DNA from: Rutidosis leptorrhynchoides
Taxonomy: Eukaryota > Streptophyta > Magnoliopsida > Asterales > Asteraceae
Length of the DNA stretch: 64,000 nucleotides
Direction of reading: 5' to 3'
Assembly: GCF_046630445.1 (NCBI RefSeq)
Contig: NC_092335.1
Span: 315,938,501-316,002,500, forward strand
Shown here in pieces: positions 24,671-36,360 of the stretch (positions are counted from its first letter, which is position 1; every line of letters starts with the position of its first letter). The notes beneath the pieces were generated by a model. It worked only from the letters and a program-made list of their open reading frames with translations, was not told where the DNA came from and ran no database searches. The position numbers and the translations under genes were made by a program.

Positions 24671-27219
24671 ATACTTAATAAATAATAAATGCCGTAATAA
24701 AAAAAATTTAAAATAAATATAGTGCATGTATATGTACATCGGCTGTGGAAAAAAAATATTAACTTGATCCCTAATTCACTAATCCTAGTCTAACACTAAT
24801 TATCATCCTTGATTACCAAGTTTTCATGAATCCTAATTAAACCACAACTCTTGCTAAACTTCTATAAAAAAGGCTCATGCTCTTTCATAATTTGCACCAC
24901 CAAATAAACCCCAAAAATCCCATATTAAACTGCATTGGTCGACAGTTTAGCCAGCCCTTTTTCCATCTATTTTATCGACCAAAAACAGCCCTCATTCAGC
25001 CTGCTGCATCGACTTCAAGAACCCTCTACAACAGCCTTTGTTCGATAGCTTTGTGCAGCCCAAAAACCTACTGTGCAGTCGACATACAATCACACCAAAA
25101 TAGCCTGCAATTCGACCACCACCACAGCTCTTAATCGCCTCCTAAACAGCCCTAGTTCCTGCTCGATTTACTTCTGTTTTACTGCTGCAAGTCGCCAACA
25201 AAACAGCCCCCAAGATCGATTTAAGTTGCTGCATTTTTCTGTCTGTTGTTGCTGGTGTTCGTGACCCAAAAACAGACCCAAACAAGCCTGCTCGTTGCTC
25301 CTGTGTTGCTGTGTTTTTTTTTCTGTTTCTGCATGATAAAACTGACCCAATAACCCATCTGTTTTGGGTCTTGTTGTGCTGCTGGTTTCTGTCTGTTTAC
25401 GCACCACAAAGCTCATCCATTCTTGGTCTCCAATCTTCTTAAGGTAGTCTAAAAACCTTAGTTAATCTTGTACTTAATTTAATTACTCATAAGTATTATA
25501 TTAAGTATTATGTATAAGAATTGATAATGAAGTATGAAATATGATCTTGATCAAGTTTTATGATTAATAAGAAGATTATGATTTTATGTGTTAAAAATTG
25601 ATAATGAATGTGATTATGAGAATATGAATATGACATAGGGTAAGATCAATAAGATTTAACATGTTAGGGTTGTAAGGATTATGTTAATATTATGGTTACT
25701 ACAAATATAAGGTTTATGATTTTATGTAGGTGAAAAAGTTAAAAATAGATTATGAATGTGAAAATTAAAAGTGTTATGGTTATTAATAAGGTTAAAGATT
25801 GATCTTGATATGTAAGTAGATGGTTAAAAGATAAAAGAATATGGTTAGGTGATTGATTATGATTTTTTTTGTGGAGAGTTATTAACTAGTTAGTAAAGAT
25901 AGATAAAGATTATAAATTGATTATGGCTAAAAAGACTACTAGCAATTATGTTAAAAACTCATGATTTTATGTTAAAGTTACTAATTTAAGGTTATGATAA
26001 TTAAGTTATGGTTTTGTAATTAGTAAGGTAATTATGATCATGGTGTACGTGCATGCATGCATGCATACGTACGTATGTGCATGTATACACGGTATGTGTA
26101 TATGTATGTGTATATGAGTATGCATATGTATGTGTGTATGTATGTATGAATGTTCATTATGTAAGTTGTATACGTTAGTAAACATAATAAGAAAAGTAAT
26201 AAGAATATGTATATGTACCATCATACACTTATATATATGTAACACATACACTTACTGAATATATATACAATATAGTTATGAGTACATACATGTATAATAA
26301 TAATAAAGAATATAAAAATATATATGTATGTATCACATAGGTATAATTGTATAATGATAAGTATACATAATAGTTGATTAATTAAATAATAATACTATTA
26401 TTAGTATAACATATACACTTATCTATATAGTAACACTTAAGTACACTAAGTATATTATCACTTATATAAATATAACTTTTCTCGAGAACGGTCACTGTTA
26501 ATATAGTCTACTATATTAATAAACAAACTTTATGTCTATTAGACATTAACTAATCAAACATAATATCTCTAGGTTGAGATCTCCGTATTCAACACTCCGA
26601 TCATATAACTTGCGTGGAATATCTATCTGCTATTAAGGTGAACTTCATAGCCCCTCTTTTTACTATTTCTTAACTGTTTTATAAACTTTGGGGTGAGACA
26701 CATGCTTGCTTTTAAACTGTTTTACGCTTAGACACAAGTACTCAAACTTTATTTTGATCAGTTCAAACTGTTTGCTAACATGCTTTGATTCATGCTTAAT
26801 CCCTACCATGATATCATTAATTACTGGAATTTGGTAAGCTTAGTTATTGTGATAGCGCTATTGAGGGTGACGTCTCTATCCGGATGACCGCTGGTCAATG
26901 GATACATAATAACGATGAACGACACGAACGTGATGTGTTTAGGGTAACTTATGGTTAGTATCGATATCATATACACCAGCACTACTACCGAACTGATTAA
27001 ACTTTATAATTAAATCTTGTGGTTTAAAAACTTGGTTATTATTGATAAACCTATGCTGTTCACTCAACCATTTTTGGTTGACACTTTTAAGCATGTTTTG
27101 TCTCAGGTACTTAGATATATTGCTTCCGCTGTAGAACTCTGCTGTTACTTAGACGTCAAGCCGAGCACTGGGACCAGAGTTAACATCCGCGTCAATGGCG
27201 ATTTTGGCGGGGTATTACA
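24238..27219 (+). repeat. Right LTR of the element 17950-27219
   Basis: Starts TATAACAACCCTC and ends GGGGTATTACA. Matches the left LTR throughout, with sparse single differences and small length changes in microsatellites. TATA box at 24863-24870; (TA)n at about 24625-24663. Confidence 0.9.
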
Positions 27220-27224
27220 TTTTG

Positions 27225-28503
27225 GGATGAGAATACATGCAGCTTTATAAATGTTTTACAAAATAGACACAAGTACGTGAAACTACTTTCTATGGTTGAA
27301 TGATCGAAGTCGAATATGCTCCTTTTTGCTTGGTAACCTAAGAATTAGTAAATCAGTCTACTAATTGACGCGAATCCTAAAGATAGATCTATTGGGCCCA
27401 ACAAACCCCATTCGTTGTAGCGGATGCTTTAGTACTTCGAGTTTTTATATCATGTTCGATGGATGTCCCGGAATGATTGGGATATTCGTATATGCATCTT
27501 GTTAATGTCGGTTACGAGGTGTTCACCATATGAATGATTTTTATCTCTATGTATGGGATGATGTTTACGAAAAATGGAAATATGAAATCTTGTGGTGTAT
27601 TATTACCAGTGTTGTAAAAGTCGGCCGACTTGGCCGACGCGTCGGTCGATGCGTCGTTTTTTTGGGTTCTCCGTCCCGTTTTTTCTGAAAACGACTCAAA
27701 AGATGGTTATAGCTAAAAGTTCGATCAAAGTCTGTCAAAGTTGGTTAAAAACGGTCAAAATAAGTCAAATTTTCGTCAAGATGTGATATGTTTTAAAATT
27801 AGGGTTTGTTTTAATTTTTTGGGTCGCTCTTTTCTCTATGTCCTTGCTGATTATGTACTCGGTAACATTAATTGAGTTTGAAATTTGATTGTTTTTAAAT
27901 TCAATCTCTTGTTTAAGAAATTTATGGTATATAATCAACTATATTATACATATATAAATATATATTTAAGAAATTATTAATAAAGTAAACGTTGGTCAAC
28001 GACCGATGCGTCCCCGACTCGGCCGACTCGTCCTTTTTAGGTCTCGACCGATGCGTCCCCGACTCTCGACTTTTACAACCTTGATTATTACGATTGATAA
28101 ATATATAGGTTAAACCTATAACTCACCAACATTTTTGTTGACATTTTAAGCATGTTTATTCTCAGGTAATTGTTAAGAGCTTCCGCTGTTGCATACTAAA
28201 TTAAAGACAAGATTTGGAGTCCATGCTTGTATAATATTGTTTGAAAACTGCATTAGAAGACATATATTGTTGTGTAATATTATTGTAAACCATTATGTAA
28301 TGGTCGTGTGTGAACGCTATATTTTGATTATCATTATTTGATAATCTTCGTAATATTTTTAAACCTTTATCGATAAAATAAAGGTTATGGTTGTTTTAAA
28401 AATCGAATGCAGGCTTTGAAAAACATCTCATATAGAGGTCAAAACCTCGCAACGAAATCAATTAATATGGAACGTTTATAATCAATATGAACGGAACATT
28501 TCA
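27225..28503 (+). repeat. Right LTR, second part, of the Gypsy element 11061-28503
   Basis: Resumes directly after the TTTTG duplication with GGATGAGAATACATGCAGC, the same LTR core found at 10879 and elsewhere. It continues to ACATTTCA at 28503, just before the TAACA duplication. Interrupted by a MITE at 27607-28083. Confidence 0.85.
27607..28083. mobile_element. hAT-type MITE with 8-bp TSD ATTATTAC
   Basis: 477 bp flanked by perfect duplications ATTATTAC (27599-27606, 28084-28091). Ends are CAGTGTTGTAAAAGTCG and, inverted, CAAGGTTGTAAAAGTCG, so the terminal inverted repeats match over about 17 bp with two differences. Both ends carry GC-rich subrepeats of the GGCCGACTTGGCCGAC / CGACCGATGCGTCC kind. 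No coding capacity. Same family signature as 11863-12266. Confidence 0.9.
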
Positions 28504-28508
28504 TAACA

Positions 28509-29100
28509 AACCCCATCCGGGTTACAGATGCTTTAGTACTTCGATTTTATCATGTCCGATGAGAGTCCCGGAATGATGGGGATATTCTAGACGCGTTTTG
28601 TTAATGTCGATTACCAGGTGTTCACCATATGAATGATTTTTATCTCTATGCAGTTTGTGCGAAATGCCTGATATGAGATCATGTTTATGAAAAATGGAAA
28701 TGAAAATCTTGTGGTCTATTAAAATTATCGAAATGATTGATTACGATAAACCTATGAACTCACCAACCTTTTGGTTGACACTTTAAAGCATGTTTATTCT
28801 CAGGTATGAAAGAAATCTTCCGCTGTGCATTTGCTCATATTAAGGATATTACACGGAGTCGTTCATGGCATATTTCAAAAGACGTTGCATTCAAGTCATT
28901 GAATTCAAAAAGACTGTTATAAAAGATTAGTCATTCATATTAGGAGAATCATATATTATTTGTATCGAAAGGTTGTATTTTGAAATGAGTTGTCTTTCAA
29001 CGAATGCAATGTTTGTAAAACGTATCATATAGAGGTCAATACCTCGCAATGAAATCAATTGAGATGAATCGTTTATAATCGATATGAACGGGGCGTTACA
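28509..29100 (+). mobile_element. Right part of the split LTR (continues from 11060)
   Basis: Follows the TAACA duplication with AACCCCATCCGGGTTACAG, the expected continuation of the LTR core after TTGGGCC/TAACA. It includes TCACCAACCTTTTGGTTGAC and TTTATTCTCAGG, which are also present in reverse complement in the LTRs at 41965-44354 and 48615-51001. Ends GGGGCGTTACA at 29100. No primer-binding site follows, so this looks like a lone or truncated LTR. Confidence 0.7.
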
Positions 29101-30700
29101 GGTTTTATTTATGCGGTGTCGTTAGGTCGCAAGGTGACAGTATGAACTTATCAACAGGGTTTCCTCTTTCTTCTATTTATATTTTTCGGGGCCTAAATTG
29201 TCTTTTAACTTTTGGGTAGAAGGTGTAAGTTAATCTAGGGTCGTGTTTTTGAATGGTTTAACGAATTAAAGATCAAGTGGATAATTGTCTTTGGTTAAAC
29301 TACCTAGATGAAAGATAGTAGTTAGTTTTGAGCTAATAATCCTAATTACGAAAAGGTAAAGGTGATGGAGGGATATCCGAAGTATGTAGATCAGGGAAAT
29401 GTTGACCAAGATATCAGTTTGGGCTAGGAAAATGTAATTATGTTTATGTTAAAGTTATGATTACAATAGTGTAGATCTGGTTGGATGAGCCAATTACACA
29501 GACCTACTTATCTATAGACTCTCAGAGTTCTCGTTGAGTAGTGAAAAGTATGTCACCTGGTTGTATAATTGCAAGGTGACCATACCTCGGAGGTTATCAT
29601 TAGTAAAGCACTAGGTTTATTAGTAAGTTGAGTTCTAATCCTAACCCTCTTTATCAGTTTAGATAACTGAATAACAACGTACCGTGTTGAGTGAACACTG
29701 ATCACAAACGGAAGGAGTCCGTCGGGTCAAGTTGACAAAAGATTAATATCAATTAACAACTATTTCATCATACTAATGAGATCATAGTAATCTAAACATT
29801 ATACATCATTATAGTTGATATACTGAAAGTAAAGCAGATAGAAACATAATAGATATCTGAACAGTCAAAATGACTTAATCCTAGGGCAACAATCAAACAA
29901 GAACATGCAATAGGTTTGGGTCACACTGTTAAGGCATTACCTAGAACTTAATGGCTCCTAAGAGGTCTTCTTGGAACAATCAATAGGCATACTAGGTCAT
30001 TCATGTCTCAATTCCTAAGTTCCGTATCCTAAAAGCGCATTAGATGCCTCTCGGAAACTTCGGCCATACCGAGTTCAGAGAATCTTCAGGTACAGTATAA
30101 CCAGGGGTCTTAATCCTATGAAGTAGCTAAGTTTATATAGGTGGATAAGTCCTGATCACAACTTAGGTTGGTCAATCTTTAAGATGCTAGTATACAAATC
30201 TATCGGGGTCACAAATTCAGTATAATAACAATAATCGTACTAATTTAACATAACTACGCTAACCCAAACTTCTATCATGGCAACATACAGATTAATTAAG
30301 CTAACATGGCAATATCGGAACGCATCTTTAAACATAAATGATAACGATACATGTTTAATTAATAAGACAAACGTTTCGGATAAAAACCTGAAAAGGTCAA
30401 AGAAATCTGCCTGAGATCGCAGTGACTCGCCAGGATATCCTCCTGATAATAAAAGCTAAGCTAGTTACACTAAAATATTTAAAATCTAAATTGAAGTAAA
30501 AATTTGAGTGTCTTAAAAATGAGCCCAAAAGCCTCCTTTTATAGGCAAAATTTGGTTGAGGCCGGCTGGCAGGCCGGCGTTGAAGGCCGGTGCCATGGAA
30601 AGCAGTTTCTTGTGGCCTTTTTTGGTAGCCGGTGTCTGACTCATAGGGCAAGCTGGCGTGGCATAAAAATTTAGATCGACTTGTATCCATCACTAGCTAT
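29101..30700. other. Unclassified, probably repeat-derived sequence
   Basis: No gene recognised. One 98-codon frame (30397-30693, minus) has repetitive CCGGC-rich coding and no recognisable domain. The GGCCGGCTGGCAGGCCGG stretch near 30562-30579 and the general composition suggest part of a transposable element, but no LTR pair, TIR or motif was found. Confidence 0.35.
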
Positions 30701-31327
30701 TAAATAAATTTTATTAATTGATAGAATTGAATTTAAGTATAGTATAAAGAATAAAAAAGTGAGATTAAACTAAGCTATAATCCTCTTTCTATTTTAAAAT
30801 CAATTTACCATAGTTAAAATACAGAGTAAATGTGTACTAATTTGACCTATATGGCCCTTTGCTAATTTAAATTAGCTAAAAAAAATCATTTAGTCAATCA
30901 TCAATCAATTAGTCAATCATCAATCAATTTTAGTTAATAATTAATTACTGTAATTAAATTAATTAGTTTAATTGATTAATCTTAAATATAAGTAGCAACA
31001 AAATGTGAAGCCTTTTATTCCCTCCTACCTTCCCCTCTTTTTTTTCTACACTCTCTTCCCGCTTTTTCCAATCATTCCTTGTTTATCAGAAACCTATACA
31101 TACATTCAACAAGATCTCACTAATTTTGTCCCTTTTATTTCCCGCCGATTTTAGTTTCACATCAATCAATCAATCAATTATCAATTATCAATCATCATTC
31201 ACTCACTAGCATAATAGCCCCCATAAAATAGGGCTAGTATAACCGATCACCAGAATTCACGATTATACTACATTTTCATCTGAAATCAGTTCGATTAGGT
31301 CTTGATTGTCACGAATTGTACCAGATC
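30701..31327 (+). promoter_or_regulatory. Upstream region and 5' leader of the E2F gene
   Basis: AT-rich with repeated AATCAATTAGTCAATCATC motifs (about 30893-30927) and, closer to the gene, a CT-rich stretch (31019-31070). A canonical E2F site lies at 31138-31146. No convincing TATA box chosen. Confidence 0.5.
31138..31146 (+). promoter_or_regulatory. E2F binding site (TTTCCCGCC)
   Basis: TTTCCCGCC matches the E2F/DP consensus TTTSSCGC exactly and lies 182 bp upstream of the E2F start codon. A related but weaker CTTCCCGC is at 31056-31063. This suggests auto-regulation or E2F-family regulation. Confidence 0.6.
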
Positions 31328-34300
31328 ATGAATCAAAATCATCAATTTCTAAGACGTCAGCTTCCTTTTACCTCAATGAAGCCGCCGTCAAGTGGTGAAT
31401 ATCATCAGTTTACTTCTTCAACTGTTGTTGCTAATCATGAATCGGATGGCATAGTTGTGAAACCTTCTGTATGTATAATTATATATATCATGTATCTTTA
31501 GTTTGTTACTGTTATGTCAAATTTACACTTAAAATTGATCAGTTCTGGGATATTCGCGTAATATTTGTTTTTTCTTTTTAAAGCTGGTGATTTTAGGGTT
31601 TTTTGTGTGTGTGTGTTTTTGATGGAATACTGGTCTGAATTGTTTGTATTCTATTTGATGACCTAAAGATGTTGAATTGGCTTTATTTCTATTACCTTGT
31701 TTTAAGTCAATCAGCTTTTGGAGGTGTGATTTTGACAAATATCATTGGTTGTACTCTGGTATAAACTTATATATGAATATGAATATCAATGAATGTAACC
31801 TTCAGTGAACTATTAGTTTCCTACCCTTTTCCTCATAAGCTGTAACTGTTAGCCAGCCATACACACATATGCTTCAACTTTGTTATTATATTCGAATTAT
31901 CTAATGCACAATTGCTTCAGTTGCCCATTCTTCTCCAAATCAGGGCAGTTGGTTTGTTATGTGTTTGCATCATCAGTGTAAATATATTGCTTCTCTCATA
32001 ATTATTTAAATTGTTAGCCACTAAAGAGGAAGGGAGATGCAGCTGCACTTGAAGAGGAGTTTAATGACTCGAGTCCCACTCCTGGAAATAATATATCTGT
32101 TTACACTCCCCTACGGACCCCTCTCCCTGGAAAAGTCTCGAAAGCACAAAAGGTTCCAAGAGCCGGGAAGTGTAATAGGGCTGGATCTCAAGCTCCTGTT
32201 TACAATACTGGTGAGCATTATGTGCACAAAGTTCTTATTTTGAATCGAGTTAAATATTCACAACAGTTTGTAATAACTTGTTTCGAATACTACTCTGACA
32301 AATCTTGTGATTTATGCAGATTCGCCATCAGGATATAATCTTACTCCCACTGGTCCCTGTCGTTATGATAGCTCTTTAGGTAACACAAGTTCTCCAACTC
32401 TCCCTATGATGTCTACATATATCTGTATATGTATGTGTGCGTGTATATGCGTATATGTGTGTATGGTACATACATTACATATAAAATTTATAGAGTATCT
32501 TCTTTAATCATTGTGTATATGAACTTTTACCCTGACTTGTAAAATCAGGTCTTTTAACAAAGAAGTTTATCAACCTTATTAAGCATGCAGAAGATGGTAT
32601 TCTCGATTTGAATAAAGCAGCAGAAACACTAGAGGTAGTTTGCCATCCTATCTTTCCATCTTTCCGAGTACTTCTGTAAGTTCTACTAACATAACTTTTG
32701 TTATTGATACAGGTACAAAAGAGGCGGATTTATGATATAACAAACGTGTTAGAGGGTATTGGTCTTATAGAGAAAAAGCTGAAGAATAGGATCCAATGGA
32801 AGTACGGATTTTTTATTTTTTGGCTAATATGTACATTCAGTCTTTGTATTCCTTATCAATATTGCTTTCTACAACTCTTTGTTTGATGATGAACTAGGGG
32901 ACTTGATGCATCAACTGGAGAGATTGATAAGAGTGTTACTAGTTTACAGGTAATCATCTGTAGCAATTCCATATGTGACAAGCTTTAGCGAGCCATCCTT
33001 GCATTTAGTTACTAAGTAAAAAGTACCAACACCCTTAAATGGTCATCTGCTATTAATAATCTTCATTCTCTTATTAGCATGATGGATTTGGTTTAATCCT
33101 CTACTTTACTCGTACCAATGTAAAGGTGGTAATCTGACCTCTTGACTTATAAATAGATCGATTCAGGGTATGTTATATTATTGATGGGAAATTAATAGTA
33201 TGCTTAAAAGAAATAGATGGTTTTTGTTACCTACTTATTGGCCGGAGGTCCTCTTGCAAGCAATCTCTTTATTCGTCGAACAGACTCTACTCTTGGAGTG
33301 TTTCACTCTGTGTGGAGAAATGATTTCTCTTTATCCTATAATAAAGGAAGGATTGTCTACATCTCACCTCCTCCATACCCTACGCTTGTGGGATTGAGTT
33401 TTGTTGTTGTTGTTGTTGTTGTTGTAAATCGTTTATTCCCCATGTCCATTTTGGTGATGGGTTGATGTCCCTAATATATAGTATAATTTTTCTTGCAAAA
33501 AATATCTTTCAAATAATTTTGAAAAAATATATCACCTGCCCCACCCAGTCTGGTCATTTTACCACCTATACGTGATGTGTTTTATCAAGTATTAAGTTTC
33601 ATGCCACATATCTTTCTTTTGTTTTTTTAATGACCCTAATTCTAATTAAATTTCTTCCTAAACCACAGGCTGAAGTTGAAAATCTTTCTGCGGAGGAGCG
33701 TAGATTAGATGAGCAGACAAGGTTATACACTCAATAACTATACAAAGGTACACTTGCCTCTTTAATTTTAGTGATAGTAATGCTTCTTTGTTAAATCTCT
33801 ACAGAGAAATGCAAGAAAAGCTAAGGGAATTAAGTGAAGACGATAATAATCAAAAGTAAGGTTTCTTTTATTCCAATCATCTTTGCATTTCTGATTTCAT
33901 AGTTAATTTATAAACAATTTAGTCATCATAATTCAAGATGGATCAGCATCTCTCCAGATTAGACATGACAGTCCAAATATAATATTATGTTGTCTGTCTC
34001 GTGTTTAAGATATCTTGCTATCTATATGTCCGAATGATGCTTACCGACTATGCAATTGTTTTCTAGGTGGCTTTTCGTCACCGAAGAAGATATTAAGAGC
34101 CTTCCCTGCTTCCAGGTATATTATCCAGGGTCATACATTGTTTTAGCTTTTTTGACCCTTTAACTTGTGAATGGGTGCTTTGGGCTATAACACAATTTTT
34201 TATCAGTTACCAGATCAAAATGTTTTGTTAAAGGTTGCCCAAAGTATATTTTTAATGCATGGCTTATTCAAAAAATGGGTGATTCGTGATTGTTGAAATT

Positions 34301-35965
34301 ATGTAGTTTTGCAATTATTTGAGACACTAATTATTTACAACGAAACTATAAGTTTTGTCCAAAACTGTTTCAGGGTCAACCCCCTGACCCGCAACACTAC
34401 ACCTTAAGGTTACTCGTTTTGATTGAGTGAACGATTCACTCATACTGTTTTGTTATCTGATTTTGAAGTTATGTATCTTCCTTGCACATGTCATAGTTGT
34501 AATACTATTTGCTTTGGTTTTTCAGGATGAAACCTTAATTGCAATTAAAGCTCCACATGGCACCACTCTGGAAGTTCCAGATCCCGATGAGGTAATATTT
34601 GAGTGTACAATGATATGATTATGACACCAGATGAAATTTACATTTTTTTTTTTTTTTGTCATCAGGCTGCTGACTCCCTTCAAAGGAGATACAGAATAGT
34701 CCTAAGGAGCACAATGGGTCCTATAGATGTTTATCTTGTCAGGTACGTCATTTATCACTTTTTTATGGTAATTGTCTTTGGCAATGAGATTGATGGTAAT
34801 GCTCTTTTTCGTGGTTCTGCAATTTACAGTTAATATTTTACTGTTGCACCCTCGGCTCAATATGATCTATCCTTCCATGCCGTTAACTTTTTTATTTGTA
34901 ACTCTACTTGTAACAGCTAGATCTGGAAATGGCCGGGTTAGATAACTGGTAATGGGTCTAGATCTGTTGCTCTTCAGTGCAGCTCAAAATTATTTGAGTC
35001 GGGTCGGGTCGGGTCGGGTCGGGTTGGGAGCCACTTGCTCTTCATTGCAGCCGAAAGTTATTTGAGTCGGGTCGGGTCGGGTTGGCAACCACATTTTCTT
35101 CTTCTTTTAAGTTAAAAAATAATTGACTTGTTAAATATGGTCACAAAGGCTATATAATAACAGCAATGATAATGGTAATAGTCCAACTTTTGTAACAAAC
35201 AAATTAGGGTGGTTTTATGCATTTGAACACTTTACGTTGCTGTATTTCTTTTCTAATCACCATTATACTTAATTCAGTCAATTTGAAGAGAAGATCGAGG
35301 AGAACAACCGTGCTGAGTTGAACTCGACATCAGAGATAATCGAGAATCCAACTACAGAAATAGGAACGGAAGCATTTCATGGTCATGAGAGAGGGATGCA
35401 AACAACAGACACTCGCACATGTTTAGATGTTAATGCATCAGACGACTTTGTTAGTGGGATCATGAAGATAGTTCCCGATATCGATGTAAGTTTTATGATC
35501 ATCACTCATGTTTTGATAAATAAAGCTGATGAATACAGCATACTCGTCCCTTATAAAACCACATCAAATTGTCATTGAATTCAAAACTAACACTTGCATA
35601 ACAAGTTTCAAGTTTACCAACTGTTACATTACTCTTTGCAGAGCAATGCAGACTACTGGCTTTTATCAGATGCTGATGTTAGCATCTCCGACATATGGAG
35701 GACCGAATGTATCCTTATAGACTAAATTCGACTCGTGTTCTCTCATTAGTTTTCTTTTTCATTTTTTATTAAAGATGAGACAACAAAATGGTGAAATCTG
35801 TCACCTTTGTTTCTAAAGAGTCATAAAATTTCCTTGACTAAGTTAATAGCCAGTGCTGAATGGACTGATATGGGCATGCTTCATGATGACTACACCATGC
35901 CAGGTGTCACCTCCCCACATCCCCAAACACCAAAGTCAGATACCCTACAGAAACAAACTGTGTAG
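31328..35965 (+). CDS. E2F: E2F transcription factor (activator type, RBR-binding), 14 exons, 435 aa
   Basis: Exons 31328-31468, 32018-32210, 32320-32379, 32549-32634, 32713-32801, 32898-32949, 33669-33721, 33805-33855, 34067-34115, 34526-34591, 34666-34742, 35278-35485, 35642-35708 and 35850-35965, all with GT-AG introns, join in one frame of 435 residues ending at TAG. The product binds TTTSSCGC sites with a DP partner to drive S-phase genes in the nucleus. A basic PLKRKGD lies at residues 48-54. The winged-helix DNA-binding domain is at about 126-191 ([38 protein letters not shown]), a coiled-coil dimerisation region at about 206-240, and the marked box at about 243-305 ([34 protein letters not shown]). 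The retinoblastoma-binding motif DYWLLSD at 379-385 is followed by SDIW. Length and motifs fit plant E2FA/E2FB/E2FC (about 396-485 aa), not the DEL class; I cannot assign the paralogue. It looks intact. Confidence 0.95.
33235..33425 (+). mobile_element. SINE with (TTG)n tail in E2F intron 6
   Basis: The intron stretch contains CCGGAGGTCCTCTTGCAAGC, GGATTGTCTACATCTCACC, CCCTACGCTTGTGGGATTG and a tail of seven TTG triplets. This arrangement is what I remember of TS-type plant SINEs, whose tails are (TTG)n. Start is approximate and target duplications were not identified. Confidence 0.55.
34915..35085 (+). repeat. GGGTC minisatellite with a larger duplication, E2F intron 11
   Basis: Two runs of GGGTC pentamers (about 34998-35024 and 35066-35084) sit in a roughly 66-bp duplicated unit beginning TTGCTCTTCA and containing TTATTTGAGTCGGG. 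Not a telomere repeat. No splice signals are affected. Confidence 0.7.
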
Positions 35966-36094
35966 GATGAATACAGAAGGTAATATTTCATAATCTTCAT
36001 TACCCGTCCGCCGATCTCCAACATAGAAGATTACATGAAGGAGAATGACGAACTGATCACCCGAATGTAAAGTAAATGTATATGCATCCTGGAT

Positions 36095-36100
36095 AATAAA
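36095..36100 (+). terminator. Likely poly(A) signal of the E2F gene
   Basis: AATAAA 130 bp after the E2F stop codon. The intergenic space to the convergent DUF1279 gene stop is only 395 bp, so the two 3' ends must lie close together or overlap. Confidence 0.45.
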
Positions 36101-36360
36101 ATAGGCGTTTTGTCTTTAGGTGGTATAATGTATATACTCGAGTTTCTTATCCTTCATTGAGTAGGTTCGGTAACATAGTAACAAACACATATTTTGCACT
36201 TTAATAACTTATTACCAAATTTGATGACTCACTATGGATTTCCTGTTGCATTTGTTAAGCCGGTAGCAATTGTACTTATATATAAACTGCAAAACAAGTA
36301 TATACATACATACTTATCATAACACCGAGGGACTTAAATAACAATACATTGATGATTCAA

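Larger units (their letters stand above)
17950..27219 (+). mobile_element. Young Gypsy-derived element with non-coding interior, TSD TTTTG
   Basis: Two LTRs of about 2.98 kb (17950-20926, 24238-27219), nearly identical by eye, flanked by TTTTG (17945-17949 and 27220-27224). A primer-binding site for initiator tRNA-Met (TTGGTATCAGAGC, 20928-20940) follows the left LTR. A purine-rich tract with ACGGAGAGGTAC (about 24226-24237) precedes the right LTR. The 3.3-kb interior has no recognisable gag or reverse transcriptase and only a remnant of the integrase/chromodomain end near 24000-24160. The outer parts look whole while the interior is decayed, as in non-autonomous copies moved in trans. Inserted in the LTR of the element at 11061-28503. 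Confidence 0.9.
11061..28503 (+). mobile_element. Ty3/Gypsy element (chromovirus-like), broken, with nested insertions, TSD TAACA
   Basis: Bounded by 5-bp target duplications TAACA (11056-11060 and 28504-28508). The left LTR part starts TGTAGTGACCCG at 11061 and is followed by a pol region from about 12526. The right LTR starts with the same bases at 15209 and ends ACATTTCA at 28503, after removal of a nested element (17950-27219). A purine-rich tract (AACGGGTAGGTAC) precedes the right LTR. Pol order is reverse transcriptase, RNase H, integrase, chromodomain-like tail, which fits Ty3/Gypsy. Gag and protease are not seen. Coding region fragmentary with several breaks; older than the element nested in it. 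Confidence 0.85.

Noticed and set aside
30397-30693. 98-codon minus-strand frame
   Set aside because: No recognisable domain, GGCCGG repeats inside, and no support from splice or promoter signals; kept only as part of an unclassified region.
34998-35084. Telomere-like repeat in the E2F intron
   Set aside because: The unit is GGGTC, not TTTAGGG.
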